This document shows, in pieces, positions 53,964-62,759 of a DNA stretch of 64,000 bases. Made by a program: the position numbers and the translations under genes. The notes beneath the pieces are model-generated. The model did not search any database. It worked only from the letters and a program-made list of their open reading frames with translations, and was not told where the DNA came from. The stretch is from Tautonia marina (GTDB lineage: Bacteria > Planctomycetota > Planctomycetia > Isosphaerales > Isosphaeraceae), in NCBI RefSeq assembly GCF_009177065.1, contig NZ_WEZF01000017.1, forward strand, positions 118,050 through 182,049, read 5' to 3'. How positions within the stretch are numbered: the first letter of the stretch is position 1; every line of letters begins with the position of its first letter.

Positions 53964-56016
53964 GATCGAAAACAAGGATGGCATGACGCCTGATACCGGG
54001 CTGGATGATCTCCTGAACCAGTACTTTCCTGGCAAGGTGGTTCGCAAAGACCTGACCAAGCTGGTCAAGGAAGGTGCGAACGTGCCGGTTTACGTCCTGG
54101 AGTATTTGCTGGGCAGTTACTGCGCTTCGGATGACGAAACCGTCATTGAAGAAGGTCTACAAACGGTCAAGAAGGTATTGGCTGAAAATTACGTTCGGCC
54201 CGACGAAGCCGAAAAGGTCAAGTCCACGATCCGCGAACGTGGCAGCCTCAAAATCATCGACAAAGTGACGGTGACGCTCAACGAGAAGCGCGATGTGTAC
54301 GAGGCCCAGCTAGGCAACCTCGGCGTCAACCGTATTGAAGTCCCCAGCTCCATCGTGAAGCAGTTCGAGAAGCTGCTGGTCGGAGGGATCTGGTGTATCG
54401 CCACGCTGGAATACTTCTTCGAGGAGGACCAGAAGGGCTCGCCTTTCCTGCTGCGCGACCTCAAGCCGATCCAGATGCCCAACATGGATCTGGAGGAATT
54501 GTTCGAGGGACGACGCGCGTTCACTGAGGAGCAATGGATCGATGCGCTCTTGCGTTCAACCGGCATGGAGCCGGCGAACCTTCCCGAGCGGGTCAAGTGG
54601 CACCTGCTCGCTCGTATGATCCCACTGGTCGAGAACAACTATAACCTCGCCGAGCTTGGCCCTCGCGGAACCGGCAAGAGCCACATCTACAAGGAGATCA
54701 GCCCGAACAGCATCCTGGTGTCCGGCGGGCAAACGACCGTTGCGAACCTGTTTTACAACATGGCCCGGCGTCAGGTAGGCCTGGTCGGCCTGTGGGATGT
54801 CGTGGCCTTCGATGAAGTGGCAGGCATCTCCTTCAAGGACAAGGATGGCGTCCAGATCATGAAGGACTACATGGCCTCGGGTTCGTTCGCCCGTGGCCGT
54901 GACGCGATCAACGCCTACGCCTCGATGGTGTTCGTTGGCAACATCAATCAACCTGTCGATACCCTGGTCAAGACGAGTCATTTGTTCGCTCCGTTCCCGG
55001 AGACGATGATCGATTCGGCCTTCTTCGATCGCTTCCATGCCTATGTGCCGGGCTGGGAAATCCCGAAAATGCGGCCGGAGTTCTTCACGAACCAGTACGG
55101 CATGATCGTGGACTACCTCGCCGAGTGGCTGCGGGAGATGCGAAAGCGGAATTTCGGTGATGCCATCAACAAATTCTTCAAGCTGGGGCGCGACCTGAAC
55201 CAGCGGGACACGATTGCCGTCAAGCACACCGTCTCCGGCCTGCTGAAGCTGCTCTACCCCAACGAGGAGTATGACAAGGAGGCCGTTCGGCGCTGCCTGG
55301 AATACGCCCTTGAAGTCCGTCGCCGGGTAAAGGAGCAGCTGAAGAAGATCGGCGGCATGGAGTTCTTCGACGTTCACTTCTCCTACATCGACGTGGAGAC
55401 GATGGAAGAGAAGTTCATCAGCGTGCCGGAACAGGGCGGCGGGTCGCTGATCCCAGACGGACCGCTGAACCCCGGCGTGATCCACACGGTCGCGACTGGT
55501 TCAGGCGGTCATTTAGGGCTCTACCGCCTGGAAACTCAGGTCACTTCCGGTAATGGGGCGCTCAAATCCTCTGGCCTGGGCTCAAACTCAGCCTCGAAGG
55601 AATCCATCAAGGTCGGCTTCGACTACTTCAAAGCCAACGCGAACCGCGTCAGCGCTTCGATCAAGCCGGGGGACCATGACTACCACCTGCACGTCGTCGA
55701 GTTGCACAACACCGGCCCGGCGAGCGCGATGACACTTGCTTCGTTCGTCGCCCTTTGCTCCGGCGTATTCGGCAAACCGATCCAGCAGCAGATGGTGATC
55801 CTCGGCAGCATGAGCCTCGGCGGCAACATCATACCGGTTGAGAATTTGGCCGAGTCGTTGCAGGTTGCCTTCGACGCTGGAGCCAAGCGGTTACTCTTGC
55901 CGATGGCGAGCGTAAAAGACGTTCCGACAATCCCCGGAGAGTTGTTCGCTAAGTTCCAGACAGGTTTCTACGCAGATCCTGTGGATGCGGTCTTCAAAGC
56001 ACTGGGCGTGCAGTAA
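53953..56016 (+). CDS. brxL: BREX Lon-like AAA+ protease BrxL
   Basis: 687 residues from ATG 53953. AAA+ Walker A LGPRGTGKSHIYKE (~235), Walker B WDVVAFDEVAGISF, and a C-terminal Lon-type protease part with Ser591 in HNTGPASAM and Lys645 in DAGAKRLLLPM, the Ser-Lys dyad. BrxL is the type 1-specific effector. Both sites are complete. Last gene of the operon. Confidence 0.95.
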   Translation: MTSEIENKDGMTPDTGLDDLLNQYFPGKVVRKDLTKLVKEGANVPVYVLEYLLGSYCASDDETVIEEGLQTVKKVLAENYVRPDEAEKVKSTIRERGSLKIIDKVTVTLNEKRDVYEAQLGNLGVNRIEVPSSIVKQFEKLLVGGIWCIATLEYFFEEDQKGSPFLLRDLKPIQMPNMDLEELFEGRRAFTEEQWIDALLRSTGMEPANLPERVKWHLLARMIPLVENNYNLAELGPRGTGKSHIYKEISPNSILVSGGQTTVANLFYNMARRQVGLVGLWDVVAFDEVAGISFKDKDGVQIMKDYMASGSFARGRDAINAYASMVFVGNINQPVDTLVKTSHLFAPFPETMIDSAFFDRFHAYVPGWEIPKMRPEFFTNQYGMIVDYLAEWLREMRKRNFGDAINKFFKLGRDLNQRDTIAVKHTVSGLLKLLYPNEEYDKEAVRRCLEYALEVRRRVKEQLKKIGGMEFFDVHFSYIDVETMEEKFISVPEQGGGSLIPDGPLNPGVIHTVATGSGGHLGLYRLETQVTSGNGALKSSGLGSNSASKESIKVGFDYFKANANRVSASIKPGDHDYHLHVVELHNTGPASAMTLASFVALCSGVFGKPIQQQMVILGSMSLGGNIIPVENLAESLQVAFDAGAKRLLLPMASVKDVPTIPGELFAKFQTGFYADPVDAVFKALGVQ

Positions 56017-56187
56017 CGGAGCATGAGCCAAAACCGAAGGAATCAACAACTTATGGCCGGGTCAAGCAATCACCACAGACATGGCGAGCTATGTCAGAGT
56101 GATGCTCTCTAAGGTAGCTGGCTAACCCAGTCGCTCTTGCTCGAATTCGATACCCATCCGCGCATGTTTATCCTTCCAGGAGCGATT

Positions 56188-56505
56188 CTAGTGCTCGGGA
56201 TCGATCGGCCCCTGGGCACTGTGCCGGACATACAGCAGATAAACCGTGTTTCCCTCAATCGAGTACAGCAGGCGGTAGGTTCCACGCCGCTTGCCGTACA
56301 GCTTCTGCCGGATCTCGGTGCCGAGCAGTTCCGATTCCTCTTCGGCGATCGGATGGCGCTTCGGGTACTTTGCCAGTGAGGCGATGGCCTTCTCAAGACC
56401 CTCGTACCATCGGGCTGCCGCCTCCGGCGACCGTTCGGCCAGCCAGCGGAATGCTTCGATCGCTCCGGCCCTGGCCCGTGGGGTGAATACGACGCGATAG
56501 GTCAC
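56188..56505 (-). CDS. RelE/ParE-family toxin
   Basis: 105 residues: YRVVFTPRARAGAIEAFRWL, AEEESELLGTEIRQKLYGKR and TYRLLYSIEGNTVYLLYVRH are the strand-helix pattern of ParE/RelE toxins. Start overlaps the antitoxin stop (ATGA). It probably acts on gyrase (ParE) or mRNA (RelE); the sequence does not settle this. It ends the BREX side of the element and may help hold BREX in the population. Confidence 0.85.
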   Translation of the reverse strand: MTYRVVFTPRARAGAIEAFRWLAERSPEAAARWYEGLEKAIASLAKYPKRHPIAEEESELLGTEIRQKLYGKRRGTYRLLYSIEGNTVYLLYVRHSAQGPIDPEH

Positions 56506-56798
56506 TGGGCTTTCTTCCCGGCGAGAATCTGCCGCATCTCAGCGAGCACCTCCTCCGCCGGGATGCCCAGACCTTTCTTCATTTCCTCAACCGAGGCCCG
56601 AAGCGTTTCCATCCTCTCCGCCTGCTCTGCCCGTTCCAGAAGGCGCTGGTATGATGCCGAATCCTGGACGACGATTTCGGCCTTCCCGTTAACCGTCAGC
56701 ACAACGGGCTCGCCCGTTTCTTTCAGCTGCCGGATAAACTCGGGAGTGTGTCGCTTGAAGTTCGACAGCGAGTTGATGTCTCGGTTGATATCGAGCAT
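56502..56798 (-). CDS. Phd/YefM-type antitoxin
   Basis: 98 residues from ATG 56798 (the frame extends to 56819). MLDINRDINSLSNFKRHTPE, then LKETGEPVVLTVNGKAEIVV is the Phd/YefM DNA-binding fold. The helical C-terminus (RMETLRASVEEMKKGLGIPA) should wrap the toxin. Upstream 56799-57057 is AT-rich with no gene. Confidence 0.88.
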   Translation of the reverse strand: MLDINRDINSLSNFKRHTPEFIRQLKETGEPVVLTVNGKAEIVVQDSASYQRLLERAEQAERMETLRASVEEMKKGLGIPAEEVLAEMRQILAGKKAQ

Positions 56799-57057
56799 GC
56801 GCCGTACTCCTGCACTCAATTTGCATTCAATTTAATGCTATCCGGTTCCCCTCCCCCTTGCAAGCCGGAAGGTAGGGAACCCAGCCGCGCCCGGTGTTAC
56901 TAATCTCAAAAACGAAGGAATTAGTTGACTAAGAATAAATGACGGCTTATGTTACGGCTTGTCGCTGGGCCTGGGTGTACTGGCCGGGTTGTCACTTAAC
57001 CGGCCGTTTATGTGACAGGGCGGAAGTTGAACGAATTTAAGGATTGCGGCGGGCAGG

Positions 57058-57687
57058 ATGCTGGTTGGGTACATGAGGGTGAGCAAATCGGACGGGAGCC
57101 AGGCTACCGACCTCCAGCGTGATGCCCTTATCGAAGCCGGGGTGGATCCCCAGCACCTCTACGAAGACACCGCCTCCGGGAAGAAGGATGCGAGGCCAGG
57201 CCTTGCGGCCTGCCTGAAAGCGCTGCGCGAAGGCGATACCCTCATCGTGTGGAAGCTCGACCGGCTGGGGCGCGACCTTCGGCACCTCGTGAACACCGTG
57301 CATGATCTCACCACCAGGGGGGTGGGCTTCCGTGTACTGACCGGGCATGGCGCGACCATCGACACCACCACACCCAGCGGCAAGCTAGTCTTTGGGTTCT
57401 TCGCCGCCCTAGCCGAGTTCGAGCGGGAACTGATTATCGAACGCACGCGGGCCGGCCTTGCCGCCGCCCGTGCCCGGGGAAGGAACGGCGGCAGGCCATG
57501 GACGATGACGCCCGCGAAGCTACGCCTCGCCCAGGCAGCGATGGGAAAGCCTGAGACCGTGATCAGCGAACTCTGCACCGAGCTTGGCATTACCCGCCAG
57601 ACCCTCTACCGGCATGTGGACCCGAAGGGCAACCTGAGGCCCCACGGGCAGAAGCTGCTGGAAGCCAAACGCCCCTCCCCCAAATAA
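57058..57687 (+). CDS. Serine recombinase/resolvase
   Basis: 209 residues. MLVGYMRVSKSDGSQATDLQ carries the catalytic Ser; KLDRLGRDLRHLVNTVHDLT and FGFFAALAEFERELIIERTR are the conserved resolvase/invertase blocks; an HTH (ISELCTELGITRQTLYRHVD) ends it. Tn3-resolvase/Hin size. On a replicating element it probably resolves dimers. No terminal inverted repeats of a transposon were seen around it. Confidence 0.92.
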   Translation: MLVGYMRVSKSDGSQATDLQRDALIEAGVDPQHLYEDTASGKKDARPGLAACLKALREGDTLIVWKLDRLGRDLRHLVNTVHDLTTRGVGFRVLTGHGATIDTTTPSGKLVFGFFAALAEFERELIIERTRAGLAAARARGRNGGRPWTMTPAKLRLAQAAMGKPETVISELCTELGITRQTLYRHVDPKGNLRPHGQKLLEAKRPSPK

Positions 57688-57704
57688 CGCCGAAAGGAAC
57701 CGCC

Positions 57705-58043
57705 ATGGATAACCTGCTCACCATCGCCCTCGAAGCCCACAGCGAGGAACGCAACCACCACCGCCGCTATGAAATTGTGGTCGGCCGCGACCTGCTCGAC
57801 GACTGGACGGTCGCCATCCACTACGGCCGGGTCGGCCAGGGTGGCCAGGCGAAACGCTACGCTTCTGCAAAGGCCGACGACATGAAGGCCATCGTCCGTG
57901 AGCGGCTGCTCCGCCGCCTCTCCGCCCCCAAGCGTATCGGATGCCCCTACCGCCTCGCCGCCTTCAATGCCGGCCCAGGAATCGACATCCAGTCATGGCT
58001 ACCGGGCGAGGTTATGGCAAGATTTTTCCACTCGGCCGGCTGA
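57705..58043 (+). CDS. WGR-domain protein
   Basis: 112 residues. RYEIVVGRDLLDDWTVAIHY then GRVGQGGQAKRYASAKADDM is the WGR fold (W-G-R box read as HYGRVGQ), a nucleic-acid-end binding module. The C-terminal piece YRLAAFNAGPGIDIQSWLPG is separate. 17 bases after the resolvase, with GAAAGGAACC upstream, so co-transcribed. Role unknown. Confidence 0.7.
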   Translation: MDNLLTIALEAHSEERNHHRRYEIVVGRDLLDDWTVAIHYGRVGQGGQAKRYASAKADDMKAIVRERLLRRLSAPKRIGCPYRLAAFNAGPGIDIQSWLPGEVMARFFHSAG

Positions 58044-58573
58044 GGGTTGCTTCACCGCCTGTCGGCCCCTCGCGTCCCCTTCGTGGTAACACGGATACAG
58101 CGAGAAGCTCCCACGCCCGGTTCACTCGATGGCACCCCCGGCATTCGCCGGGCCGGGCTCTGCGCGGCTCGCGTTGCTCGGTCCCTTCGGGACTCGCCTG
58201 CGGCGACCGCTCCGATCCCTGGTGCGGTTAGCGGATGCGGGCTACGCCCGCGCCTATCGTTGGTGGGGCTCAGGTTCAGCTAAAACAGAGGCACCGCACG
58301 GAATCTGCGGCAGCATCGGCCGTGCCATGCCATCAGCCTGCGCCCCCGTTCCCCTTCACCCCCGCCTCGGCCAGATTATATGCCCCTTGCGGGGCGAAAG
58401 ACCGCCGGGCGAGGGTGAAGGGAAACGGAGGCACGAAAGGCAGCACCCAGGATGCTACTTTGGCCAAAGGTTAAACGTGTGGCGTACAGCCGCATCGTGG
58501 TTGTGCGATCTGTTTGACCGCTTAAGTGTTTGCGCGTATGTTCGCAACGGAACAATCGGCCAAAGGACAAAAC
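58044..58573. other. Structured non-coding region before parA
   Basis: No gene. Several hairpins: CCCGGC-ATTC-GCCGGG (~58136-58151), GTCCC-TTC-GGGAC, GCGGGC-TAC-GCCCGC, and a long 20-bp arm pair (58346-58365 with 58409-58428, 18 of 20 bases complementary) enclosing GCCCCTTGCGGGGC (58382-58395). It could be a terminator array or plasmid-backbone structure such as a single-strand origin. Confidence 0.4.
58514..58542 (+). promoter_or_regulatory. parA promoter
   Basis: TTGACC, 17 bases, TATGTT, 31 bases before the parA ATG. A GTTTGCG word (a GCAAAC repeat in reverse) lies inside the spacer, which suggests autoregulation by the partition complex. Confidence 0.6.
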
Positions 58574-59540
58574 ATGAAAACAATAGCAATTATTAGCCAG
58601 AAAGGTGGTGCGGGAAAGACAACACTGGCAATCCATCTCGCGGTGGCTGCTGAGCGCCGCAATATGAATACAGCCCTCTTCGACCTCGACCCACAGGCAT
58701 CAGCATCGAGTTGGGCCGATAAGCGAACAGAGCCTGCTCCGGCCGTGGTTTCCGCCCAGGCCGCCCGCTTACCTAGCCTGCTCGAACAGGCGGCCTCCCA
58801 GTCGGCAGACCTTGTGATCATTGACAGCGCTCCGAATGCCGATTCGGCGTCCCTTGCCGCCGCCCGTGCTTCCGATCTCATCCTAATCCCCTGCCGCCCG
58901 GCAGCGTTTGACCTGAATGCCATCGGAACAACCCTGAGCCTCGCTGCCGTGGCTGGCAAGCCCGCCTTCGTGGTGCTAAACGCTGTCCCTCCCGTTGGGA
59001 AAGTCGGTGAGGAAGCCCGGAGCGCTCTGGAAGAAGGCGGTGTCCACGTCGCCCCACCCGTCCTCCACCAACTGGTAGCGTTCTCACACTCCGTGAACGA
59101 TGGGCATACAGCTCAAGAGCTCTATCCGAAAAGCAAGGCCACCAAGGAGATCACCGAATTGTTCCAGTGGCTGCGCAAACAGGTCAACGTGCAAACACGC
59201 TTGCGGAGAAACGATGAACCACGCAAACATGCAATATTCTGAGTGTTCCGGCACGCCTTCAAGGTGCTTCCGCCTGCGCAAAACACGGTATCCGTTTGTG
59301 CGTTTGTCTGGTTGCTACTTTTCGCGTCAACACTCCCACACAACAAGGTGCAAACTGCCAAATACGCAAACACGCAAACAATAAGCAATTAAGTAGAAGG
59401 ACTGTAATATGAAGAAAAGAGCCCCCCTCACGTTCACATCAGAGCCAGTAGCTCCGACAATATCACCACCTTTACCAAGCCAGCCGGAAGAGCAAACACG
59501 TTTGGCAGCAAACACAGCAACCCGCAAACGTGCAAAAAAC
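58524..59540. repeat. GCAAAC-word cluster, candidate partition centromere
   Basis: Words of the type GCAAACA(C/T)GC recur on both strands in the parA promoter (about 58528), the parA 3' end (about 59174-59205, three), 59222-59230, 59290-59305 (two, reverse), 59343-59380 (three) and 59489-59530 (four). The density is far above anything else seen in the window. They surround the RHH gene start, as in centromeres of type Ib partition systems. Confidence 0.55.
58574..59242 (+). CDS. parA: ParA-type partition ATPase
   Basis: 222 residues from ATG 58574 (AAGGA eight bases before; the frame extends to 58526). Deviant Walker A SQKGGAGKTTLAIHLA, Walker A' FDLDPQASASSW and Walker B LVIIDSAPNADS are all present. 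No N-terminal HTH, so it fits the small type Ib ParA. The RHH protein downstream is the likely partner. GCAAAC repeats occur at its 3' end. Confidence 0.92.
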   Translation: MKTIAIISQKGGAGKTTLAIHLAVAAERRNMNTALFDLDPQASASSWADKRTEPAPAVVSAQAARLPSLLEQAASQSADLVIIDSAPNADSASLAAARASDLILIPCRPAAFDLNAIGTTLSLAAVAGKPAFVVLNAVPPVGKVGEEARSALEEGGVHVAPPVLHQLVAFSHSVNDGHTAQELYPKSKATKEITELFQWLRKQVNVQTRLRRNDEPRKHAIF

Positions 59541-59711
59541 GAAGCTAAGCCAGGGAGGGATGGCCGGCAGTTCATCGCGGCGCATGTGACCCCGGAAGCG
59601 GCCAAGCAATTCAAGCTCCTCGTCGTTCAGAGGGATACCACGACCCAGGATCTGCTGACCGAGGCGATCAACGATCTCTTCGCGAAGTACGGACTGAGCC
59701 GAATCGCCTAG
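59409..59711 (+). CDS. Small ribbon-helix-helix protein, likely ParA partner
   Basis: 100 residues. A flexible basic N-terminal part (~1-55) precedes GRQFIAAHVTPEAAKQFKLL and VVQRDTTTQDLLTEAINDLF, a ribbon-helix-helix fold as in ParG-like partition adaptors. It follows parA by 166 bases that are full of GCAAAC repeats. Stop is eight bases before the end of repA, which converges. Confidence 0.78.
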   Translation: MKKRAPLTFTSEPVAPTISPPLPSQPEEQTRLAANTATRKRAKNEAKPGRDGRQFIAAHVTPEAAKQFKLLVVQRDTTTQDLLTEAINDLFAKYGLSRIA

Positions 59712-59718
59712 CAGGGGG

Positions 59719-60771
59719 TCAGGCTACAGGCTTGCGGTTGTACCTACTGCGGCAGAAGCCGAGAAACGCGGCATCGGGATTCTTCAGTTCGGGCTGGCCG
59801 CTTTCGACCCAGAAGCTACGCCACTGCTCTTCGAGGAGGTATACGTCGTAGCCAGGGGCAACCGTTCGGGCATCGTGATACGTTTCCGGGTCGAGCACCG
59901 GGTATGCCGTGGCCTGGACAGCCTGAAGGGCAGGGAGAGCCCCGCGATTGATGAACCTGACGGTGTCACCCTCCAAGGCAACCGCATAGTCTGGAACGTG
60001 GCCATGCTGGGCATCTTCGCTGCATATCTGGCTCACGAGGCGCCGAAACTCCTTCTCGCTGGAAGCGGAGCCACATTTTTTCCGTAGCAATTCGAGCGAG
60101 ATCGCCCATTCGTCCTGTTTCCCGCAGTGCTTCCGGGCGAGTTCATACATCCGCCGTTCCAGGGGCTTCCTGAGTCGGAAATAATCCCGGTGCAGGGTGA
60201 GCACCTCGCGGCCGATGACTGCGTTGAAGACCCAATCCGAGAGGTTGATGCGAATCTCGGCCATCCTGCCGGAATCCGAATGGCGGATAATGTTCCAACT
60301 GTCGATCAGGCCGAAGCCGGAGGTGATTTCCTCGCCACCCGTCTTGATGTTCGTTCTGAGGCGTGTCCCGCTCAGCCTATCGAGGGCGGAAACCAGCTGC
60401 TCGTAACCTCTCCCGTCGATATTGCGGTTTGTGGAAACGAGTAGGTCATACGCCTTGATGTGCAGGGTCCGGTGAGGGTCGAAGCCAGCGTTCATCTTGG
60501 CGATGAGCTGGCTTATGCAGTAAATCAGGATGTCTTTGTCATGAATCGTGGCGAGGCCGAGCGTGCTCGGTATGACCGTAAGCCTGACGCCATTATGCTC
60601 ATACTCGCGGACGGTCAGATCGGGCTTGGTGGCAAGGGAGAAGATGGGGTGCTCCATCGACCCGATATCATCTTTCGGAATGGCGTCCGTGACATCGCAA
60701 ATGAAAAAGTCCTGGATCGGATGACGATCCGGGAGGAGAGGAGTATTTCTGTTCGTGCTTTTGCCCACCAT
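59719..60771 (-). CDS. repA: Plasmid replication initiator RepA (PF10134 type)
   Basis: 350 residues. DFFICDVTDAIPKDDIGSME, HPIFSLATKPDLTVREYEHN, TIHDKDILIYCISQLIAKMN, LSDWVFNAVIGREVLTLHRD and YFRLRKPLERRMYELARKHC are continuous blocks of the RPA/RepA initiator family of theta plasmids, best known from Alphaproteobacteria. The gene looks intact. It binds the iterons at 60753-60899 to open the origin next to it. This is why the island is called an integrated plasmid. Confidence 0.93.
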   Translation of the reverse strand: MVGKSTNRNTPLLPDRHPIQDFFICDVTDAIPKDDIGSMEHPIFSLATKPDLTVREYEHNGVRLTVIPSTLGLATIHDKDILIYCISQLIAKMNAGFDPHRTLHIKAYDLLVSTNRNIDGRGYEQLVSALDRLSGTRLRTNIKTGGEEITSGFGLIDSWNIIRHSDSGRMAEIRINLSDWVFNAVIGREVLTLHRDYFRLRKPLERRMYELARKHCGKQDEWAISLELLRKKCGSASSEKEFRRLVSQICSEDAQHGHVPDYAVALEGDTVRFINRGALPALQAVQATAYPVLDPETYHDARTVAPGYDVYLLEEQWRSFWVESGQPELKNPDAAFLGFCRSRYNRKPVA

Positions 60772-60899
60772 GAACGCACTATCGTGTTTTCACACACTGA
60801 TGTCAAGCTTTGTGTTTTCACACACCAAGGCGTCTTTTTCGTGCTTTTACACACCGAACATCGTGTATTTGCCCACCGTCTTTCGTGCTTTCACACACC
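60753..60899. repeat. Six origin iterons
   Basis: 17-base units of the form TCGTG(C/T)TTT(T)(C/A/G)CACACC start at 60753, 60782, 60810, 60839, 60861 and 60883. Spacings are 29, 28, 29, 22 and 22, so the last three are on one turn count. The first unit overlaps the repA start, giving autoregulation by RepA. Confidence 0.88.
60778..60806 (-). promoter_or_regulatory. repA promoter inside the iterons
   Basis: On the minus strand TTGACA (60806-60801), 17 bases, GATAGT (60783-60778). The -10 is only seven bases before the repA ATG, so the mRNA would be almost leaderless. The promoter lies between iterons 2 and 3 with its -10 inside iteron 2, so RepA binding would shut it. Confidence 0.5.
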
Positions 60900-60949
60900 G
60901 GCCCGCCGAAATCCGTCATCGTTTCCAAAGGCTTGCGGGGCAAAAATTC

Positions 60950-61005
60950 TGCTTAACACAAGATCTAACAAATATATTTAACACACAAGCATTGCCTGTG
61001 GATAA
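60950..61005. other. AT-rich origin segment with DnaA box
   Basis: An AT-rich stretch (ACAAATATATTTAACACACA) is followed by TGTGGATAA at 60997-61005, the exact complement of the TTATCCACA DnaA box. Together with the iterons and repA this makes a full theta origin. From here to attR (61006-61416) no gene is seen. Confidence 0.8.
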
Positions 61006-61272
61006 CTTTTCATGCAGAGGGTGAATCTGTGAAGCGAGGCATTGAAGAGCGAGAGGGGTCACACGGCCAACGCGGAAACCTCTGACCACCATCGAGTCGA
61101 AAATGCCCCTGCGAAGGCCGTAGAGAAGAATCTTCGCATTTCCTGCTCCCTACCACCCACCGAGGAGAGATCCGCATCCAGAAGCCGCGAGAATGCGATT
61201 ACGGGCTATCCGAGGCATGGAAGGGGAAGGCTGCGGCTCCGACCAGGCAGCATATAAACCCATCGCATCAAA

Positions 61273-61288
61273 CTCTGCATGTGCAGAG
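61273..61288. promoter_or_regulatory. Candidate integrase arm-type sites, right end
   Basis: CTCTGCA and TGTGCAGAG are inverted next to each other, 130 bases inside attR. The same TGTGCAGAG word occurs twice at the left end (10354, 10367) in the integrase leader; TGCAGAG also occurs near 61013. Confidence 0.45.
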
Positions 61289-61416
61289 AAAGCCACTGAA
61301 CGGAAGAAAAATCCCGGGAATTTCCAGTATTTCCTGGAATCCGGTTGCGCTCCATACAAGCGGCGTAAGTTATTGCAATGTAAGGTGGTTAAGTTGTGCG
61401 GCTAAGCCCTAAATGG

Positions 61417-61468
<52 letters not shown>

Positions 61469-61583
61469 ACCCATCTCCTTTGCCGAACGCGAGTTAGGCG
61501 TACCTTCCGGTGGTCGGAAGCGCGGCGTAGAGGTCCCGGTAAACGGTACATGTACCGTTTTGGCCCACCTCAGATGCCGTACC

Positions 61584-62759
61584 ATGCCCCGGAACAATCG
61601 TCCTACCTCCTATCACCTGCACAAGGCGCGCAAGTGCGCCGTCGTCACGATCGACGGACGCGGTTATTATCTGGGTCCCTTTGGCTCCCCCGAGAGCCAG
61701 GAACGCTACGCCCGGCTGATCGCACAGTGGCGTGCCGATCAGCGGCACCAACGCCCGTCCGGACCCGTGCGTCCCGACCCCTCGCTGTCGATCGAAGAGC
61801 TCATGCTCGCGTACTGGGCGCATGTCGAACAGTATTACGTCAAGGATGGTCGCCCGACGAGCGAGCAAGACAACATCCGGCAGGCCCTGCGGTTCCTGCG
61901 ATGCCTCTACGGGCGATCTTCGGCTGCGGAGTTTGGTCCACTCGCCCTGCAGCGTGTCCGGTAATCGATGATCGAGGCCAACCGGTCGCGGAAACTGATC
62001 AATAAGGACATCAACCGGATCCGCGGCATGTTTGGCTGGGCCGTCGCTCAGGAGTTGCTGCCGGTCGAGGTCCACCAGGCCCTGACCCGGGTCAAGGGCC
62101 TGCGCAGGGGGCGCTCGGAAGCTCGCGAGACCGAGCCGGTGGTCCCCGTGCCGGAGGAGGCGATCCGGGCAGTCTTACCCCATCTGTCGCCCCAGGTCGC
62201 GGCCATGGTCGAGTTGCAGTTCCTCTGCGGTGCCCGCCCTCAGGAGATCATCCTGATCCGGCCCTGCGATGTCGAGACCGGCGGAGACGCCTGGCTCTAC
62301 CAGCCGGGTCGCCACAAGACCCAGCACTTCGACCGTGCGAAGGTGATCGTGCTGGGGCCGAGGGCCCAGCAGGTGCTGCACCCCTGGCTCGATCGCGACC
62401 CGGAATCGTATGGCTTCGTCCCGGCCGAGGTCGCGGAGTGGCAACGGCGACGGAGTCGGCGTCGATCCCCTGCCGAGAGCTCGAAGTCTCCAGGAAGCGG
62501 CCGCCCCGGTCGTCTCGCGGCCGGGGCTCATTACACACGGCACAGCTACCGGGTGGCAATCCAGCGGGCTTGCCGGCGGGCGGGGATTCCCGCCTGGTCG
62601 CCTCACCGGCTGCGACACACGCGGGCCACGATGATCCGCCAGGACTTCGGGCTGGAGGCCGCCAAGGCCGTCCTGGGTCATACCGATTCCAGGATCACCG
62701 AGATTTATGCGGCACGCGACCTGGCCCAGGCGACCGAGGTCATGCGGGCGATCGGCTGA
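61584..62759 (+). pseudogene. Second tyrosine recombinase, broken by one in-frame stop
   Basis: Both halves are in the same frame. ATG 61584 starts YHLHKARKCAVVTIDGRGYY then LGPFGSPESQERYARLIAQW; TAA at 61962-61964 interrupts after LALQRVR; then MIEANRSRKLINKDINRIRG continues. The catalytic part is otherwise whole: Arg in LCGARPQEIILI, HRLRHTRAT, LGHTDSRITEIY. It reads like integrases common in planctomycetes. It sits 115 bases outside attR, as expected for the integrase of an older element that used the same tRNA before. A single-base read error could also explain the stop. Confidence 0.75.

Noticed and set aside
57058..57687. Tn3-like transposon around the serine recombinase
   Set aside because: No TnpA and no 38-bp-type terminal inverted repeats were seen nearby; it is more likely a plasmid dimer-resolution gene.
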